DNA of 64,000 bases from Posidonia oceanica (lineage: Eukaryota > Streptophyta > Magnoliopsida > Alismatales > Posidoniaceae). Location of the stretch: positions 25,477,001 through 25,541,000 of the forward strand of contig JAZBRS010000023.1 of assembly GCA_037176725.1 (NCBI GenBank), read 5' to 3'. This document shows, piece by piece, positions 60,661-64,000 of the stretch. The notes under the pieces were generated by a model, which had not been told where the DNA came from, ran no database searches, and saw nothing but the letters and a program-made list of their open reading frames with translations. The position numbers were made by a program, and so were the translations under genes. The number at the start of each line of letters is the position of its first letter. The first letter of the stretch is position 1.

Positions 60661-61326
60661 ACCTTGTCTTGCGCGCCATTCATTTGCCTGACGGTCGAGG
60701 GAAATTCCGACCCAATTGGCGTGGCCCCTTTGTGGTCAAGCAGATCTTTTCGGGAGGCGCTGTAACTCTTGAGGATATGGACCATGTCGAGCAGTCTGAG
60801 CCCGTCAACCTCTACTATCTGAAGAAATACTATCAGTAGCCGAAAGCGGCCCCGTTGCAGATGCCCTTCTCCCACTTGCACTTACATTCTCTCCTTCTTG
60901 CTTCATCTTTACTTCAAATCATCATCGTCATCTTCTCAAATCATGCATTGCTTCCTGCCCGGTGATGACAATCGGAAGTGCTTGCCTGCTCTGGAAAGAG
61001 TCACCCTGCCTCACCTGACACTACTTAGATGTCTTAGCGAGTGAGGGAGCCACCACCAATAAGGACAGACGAACTGCCCAATCTCACAAGGACATACACC
61101 TCTGAGGGAGGAAAAATGTTAGGTTGTGAACTTGAAAAAAGTGAGAATAGACATCTAGGTTTGGGGCACATCCAAGGAATAGAAGACGAAGACAGAAGCC
61201 GGCCCTAGAGATAGGGGTGTGCAGTCTAACCCTGCTCCTTCTACCCATTACACAGCAGACCCAAAGCCTAAATCCATTACAATTCAAGCACCCTTCTTTT
61301 GCCACCAGAATGGGGATAGCAAAAGC

Positions 61327-61465
61327 CTGAAAAAAAAAGAGAAGAAAAAAGATCAAGCAAAAAAAAAGAAAAGAAAAAAGAGATAGAACAAAAACAAAAA
61401 CAAAAAAGGAGAAAAGCAAGCAAAACAAAAAAAAAAAAAAAAAAAAAAGGAAGAAGAAGAAAAGG
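61327..61465 (+). repeat. A-rich purine tract upstream of ORF3 (element 2)
   Basis: Nearly all A and G, with poly-A runs of up to 20 or more. It occupies the same place as the purine tract at 20956-21060. Confidence 0.75.
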
Positions 61466-62249
61466 GCAAAGGTAGCCCAAAAAACACAGGCACCGTTATC
61501 CCCCATACTTTACTAGAGATCCCCAGCATGTCAAGCCTGGAAAAGGGGTCTACCACATCCTCCCAAGAGCAAACACATACCTTCTCCTAGCTAGGGGCAG
61601 AGAAAGACTGCATACCTATGAGGGAGAAACCTTTCAAAAAAAGAGAGAGCTGAAAGAATAGGTGTAGGTCCTGAGAGTGCAGCCAGTAGTCTGTCCTCAC
61701 CACATCACCACCTGTATAATGCCAACAACCTGTTCCGGAGCGCCACCAATAAGCCGAGAGTCTGGGTAGGGCCCAGTGAGTCAAGGACCACTCCCTTCCT
61801 CTGCAGCAGGCACCAAAGCACTCCGTACGCTGAGGGCACTCAAGCATACCCATCCACCCAAGCATATCCATCCATTCAAGTATACTCATTCGTCCAATAA
61901 TATTCACCCTCATAAGCATATCACTAGCATCTTGCATTCATGCATCTTCTTTCTTTCCTTTCCTCTTCCATCAATCTCTCCCGCTCTGCAACGCGCTCAG
62001 TCCCTGAGGCAGTACTTCTCCCCAGCAGAGGCACATCGACGACACTCAAGCTGCGCTGGTCCAGATTTCCTACCAACCCTCGCCCCCGTGTCCGCAAGGC
62101 TGCTGCAGAATCCCCCTGCTTATCAGTGCTTAATTGCTATGTTCTGTTATCACTTTGCTTAGATGCATATTGGAACTACATTTTTAGTCTCAGTTTCTGC
62201 TTGTTGTCAGTGATTACATACCTGCGAGATCTGGCTGTTTATTGATAGC

Positions 62250-62251
62250 AG
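62250..62251 (+). promoter_or_regulatory. Splice-acceptor-like site before ORF3 (element 2)
   Basis: ...GATAGCAG|GTACCTC, homologous to the site at 21762-21763. Confidence 0.35.
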
Positions 62252-62298
62252 GTACCTCAAGCCTTGCGGTAATCAGCCTGTCTTTTGCAACCAGTATA

Positions 62299-63501
62299 AT
62301 GGGTTTTCCTACTCTGCTGACTCCCGCACATTGCTCGGAAACCCTGCAAGAATGGATCGGCAGGCTCACTCAAGTAGACTGTGAAAAGCTGCGCTTGTGG
62401 GGCATACCAACCAAACTGCTGAAGGCCGCTGATGTGGAGGTCAGCCGCCACCTTCTGTGTGCCGCCGCAAGATTCTGGAAGCCGGCGCATCATGTCTTCC
62501 GTTTCAACAAGACTGAGCTGACACCTACACTGGAAGAGGTACGTCGGGTCTGCGGCTTTTCAAAGATCTTGGGACCGCCTGTTTTCATGAGGTGCGACGG
62601 ATATCTCCGGGTCCTGAACCAACTGACTGGGCTCTCCACTCAAGACTGCCAACAGAAGCTAATCTGCACCAGTGGAACAGAGCCCATGCTTCGCCTTGCA
62701 CACTTTGATGATATCTTGAACAAGCACGCTGACCTCGGAGATGAGCTGTGGCTCCGAGGATTCGTCATCCGCTTTCTGGGCGAACTAATCTTTACTCATG
62801 GCTGACTGACAGTGGCCATCGAGGTCGCAGAAATTACACTAGCTGTGGTGACCCAGCACATAGACCTGGCACCAGTCGTCTTGGCAGAGACTTATCGCGG
62901 GCTAGACTGCATTTCTCATCGCTGTCGCCACTTCCACGGTTGCGGAGCACTTATACAAGTCTGGCTGATCGCGCACTTAGAGATGGACCTTCTGCGCCCT
63001 CAAGTGCATGCTTTCGAAGCTTACTGCAGCAGCGCCCGTACCAGAGCAGACAAGAGCGTCAAAGACGAGTACGAGAGGCTGTCAGCACTGACTGACGACG
63101 CTGTGATCTGGCGCATCGTTCCCTCTGCAGCAGAGCCATTCACAATCTTCTTCAGCGCGCGTGACACGCGGCTGATCATTCTTCCAGGCTTCACAGCAGG
63201 CGTAGAGTACCATCCAATCAGGGTCATGCGCCAGTTCGGCTTCCAGCAGGGCGCATTCATTGACAGTACAACGCCTGAACTTCTACAGATGTACCCTCTC
63301 AGCACCACTGCCCCGACCGAGAAGCTCGCTAGTCTGATACAGCACGGGGTCCAATCTACAGACGTTGCAGCTGTAAGAGGTACTGGATGCACTCCTGATT
63401 ATGAAGCCGAAGTCCGACAGCTCTGGCCAATCACTGAAGTCCCGCCAGGCGGCCCCCTATTCCCCGACTCCAGGCAGCCAAAGAGGGCCCGAATCGACTA
63501 A
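62299..63501 (+). pseudogene. ORF3 of element 2: PMD/DUF7745-like protein, one stop
   Basis: 400 codons from MGFPTLLTPAHCSETLQEW to DSRQPKRARID, then TAA. The only break is TGA at 62803, where element 1 has CGA (Arg). Readable features: LRLWGIPTKLLKAADVEVSR, ELTPTLEEVRRVCGF, a hydrophobic IQVWLIAHLEMDLLRP and a basic C-terminal tail. The LTPTLEEV and VWLIAHLE segments resemble plant mobile domain and DUF7745 proteins; assignment rests on motif resemblance only. No transmembrane segment, zinc motif or catalytic triad is evident. Its separate ATG, position after integrase and upstream acceptor-like site suggest independent expression. Possible roles (particle, targeting, silencing interference) are speculative. 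Confidence 0.8.
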
Positions 63502-64000
63502 GCCCTTGTGCGACCATCATGTGGTCTTCTTTCAAATTGTGCTGTACATTTCTGGCCTGCCGCAGGCATTGTACTTATCAAGATCATATCAATGGAAACT
63601 GTTTCTGCTTTCTGCTTGCACATCAAGACTCTTTGCTGCATTGCATATTCATTATCATCACCATCTTGGGCCCTCTAATCAGACTTGTAGACATCCCAAC
63701 GCGGCGAAGTCCTCAACACCCAATCCGGAGCCCAGAGCATCTGCAGGCCCGCGACACCAAGCTCCGCCGTCCGGCGCCCTCAGCTGGTCATCCCCGGCTG
63801 GGCCGCTGTCCCCTGCGGGCTGGCACCCCAAACTGCTCGGCGAAGGGTCCGTCAACCTGACACCCTTCTCGGCTGGTCATCCCCAGCTGAGTCCCCAGTT
63901 GGTCGTCCCCAGCTGGATCACTATCTCTGCGGGCTGGCACCCCAAACTGCTCGGCGAAGGGTCCGTCAACCTGTCATCCTTCTCGGCTGGTCATCCCCAG
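63502..64000 (+). mobile_element. 3' UTR of element 2, start
   Basis: Non-coding. From about 63770 it contains GCTGG...CCAGC hairpins (5-bp stem, 6-base loop) and a segment repeated with a 114-bp period (63815 and 63929). The polypurine tract and 3' LTR are beyond the window. Confidence 0.7.
63815..64000 (+). repeat. 114-bp tandem repeat in the 3' UTR of element 2
   Basis: GCGGGCTGGCACCCCAAACT and the following 30 bases recur exactly 114 bp later (63929). Each unit includes GCTGGTCATCCCCAGC-type stem-loops. The array runs off the window. Confidence 0.8.

Larger units (their letters stand above)
52062..60839 (+). pseudogene. gag-pol: gag-pol polyprotein of element 2, four in-frame stops
   Basis: One frame of 2,925 codons from ATG (MAQNVSEPSFTPVTEG) to TAG at 60837. 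Codon positions: Pro-rich N-terminus; Gag domain about 357-493; Asn-rich linker; zinc knuckle about 670; protease active site D-N-G-S at 1070; G-patch-like glycine-rich segment about 1240; long S/A/E-rich linker about 1195-1840; RT with YVDD at 2051; degenerate RNase H about 2194-2310; archaeal-type RNase H about 2351-2477; integrase about 2560-2870. Stops are at codons 134 (52461), 792 (54435), 2162 (58545) and 2739 (60276); element 1 has CAG, CGA, CAA and CAA there. Gag and Pol share one frame, so no gag-pol frameshift is needed. The start is chosen because the element 1 copy differs from it only by ATG to ATA. Confidence 0.93.
60840..62298 (+). mobile_element. Spacer between integrase and ORF3 in element 2
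   Basis: Non-coding, homologous to 20411-21814. It holds an A-rich purine tract (61327-61465), a small CATCCA/AAGCAT repeat region (61840-61930) and an acceptor-like AG at 62250-62251, 47 bases before the ORF3 ATG. Confidence 0.7.
44927..64000 (+). mobile_element. Element 2: Tat/Ogre-like Ty3/Gypsy retrotransposon, right end outside the window
   Basis: 5' LTR of type B, primer site, leader, gag-pol, ORF3 and the start of a hairpin-bearing 3' UTR, all in the same order as element 1. It is better preserved: gag-pol keeps one frame throughout with four stops, and ORF3 has one. Gag-pol differs from element 1 by roughly 8% in a 160-bp gag stretch compared by eye, while the LTR starts are far more different. 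Inserted in the 3' UTR of minus-strand element Y. Confidence 0.9.

Noticed and set aside
1..64000. Host protein-coding genes
   Set aside because: Every supported coding region belongs to a retrotransposon; other long frames are repeat or composition artefacts.

Overview
The window is plant nuclear DNA made almost entirely of nested Ty3/Gypsy LTR retrotransposons. No host gene, rRNA or tRNA gene can be supported. A plant origin is indicated by Tat/Ogre-type gag-pol (two RNase H modules, D-N-G protease, tRNA-Arg-type primer site), LTRs of about 4.7-6.2 kb, and TTTAGGG-type telo-box motifs. The species cannot be named; a large-genome angiosperm is the likeliest source.

Layout. 1-790 (minus): Gag zinc-knuckle to protease fragment of an older element (Z). 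791-3532 (minus): 3' LTR (C1) of element X, which entered Z. 3533-4203 (minus): 3' UTR of X. 4204-36793 (plus): element 1, inserted in the X 3' UTR with a 5-bp target duplication (gcagt/acagt). It holds LTR A1 (4204-10262), primer site, leader, a decayed gag-pol (11600-20410), a separate 400-codon ORF (21815-23017), a 3' UTR full of hairpin repeats, a polypurine tract and LTR A2 (30625-36793). A solo LTR of a second LTR type (B1, 23596-29497) sits inside that 3' UTR with a perfect atctt duplication. 36794-38170: the rest of the X 3' UTR, with 49-bp hairpin repeats. 38171-39544: unassigned. 39545-44926 (minus): LTR C2 and 3' UTR of element Y. 44927-64000 (plus): element 2, inserted in the Y 3' UTR, with LTR B2 (44927-50728), primer site, leader, one gag-pol frame of 2,925 codons interrupted by only four stops (52062-60839), the same 400-codon ORF (62299-63501) and the start of the 3' UTR. 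Its 3' LTR lies beyond the window.

How the parts work together. Gag-Pol would supply capsid, protease, reverse transcriptase with a degenerate RNase H plus an archaeal-type RNase H, and integrase. The 400-residue product (here ORF3) resembles plant mobile domain/DUF7745 proteins. It is conserved in length in both copies and preceded by a conserved splice-acceptor-like site, while the LTRs carry a conserved donor-like site, so a spliced mRNA is plausible. The 3' UTRs of elements 1, 2 and X carry arrays of short stem-loops. In X, and between elements 1 and 2, stem bases change in compensating pairs. These hairpin arrays, together with ORF3, are the best candidates for an undescribed system. All three insertions whose 5' junction with a retroelement target is visible (element 1, B1, element 2) landed in 3' UTRs of related elements.
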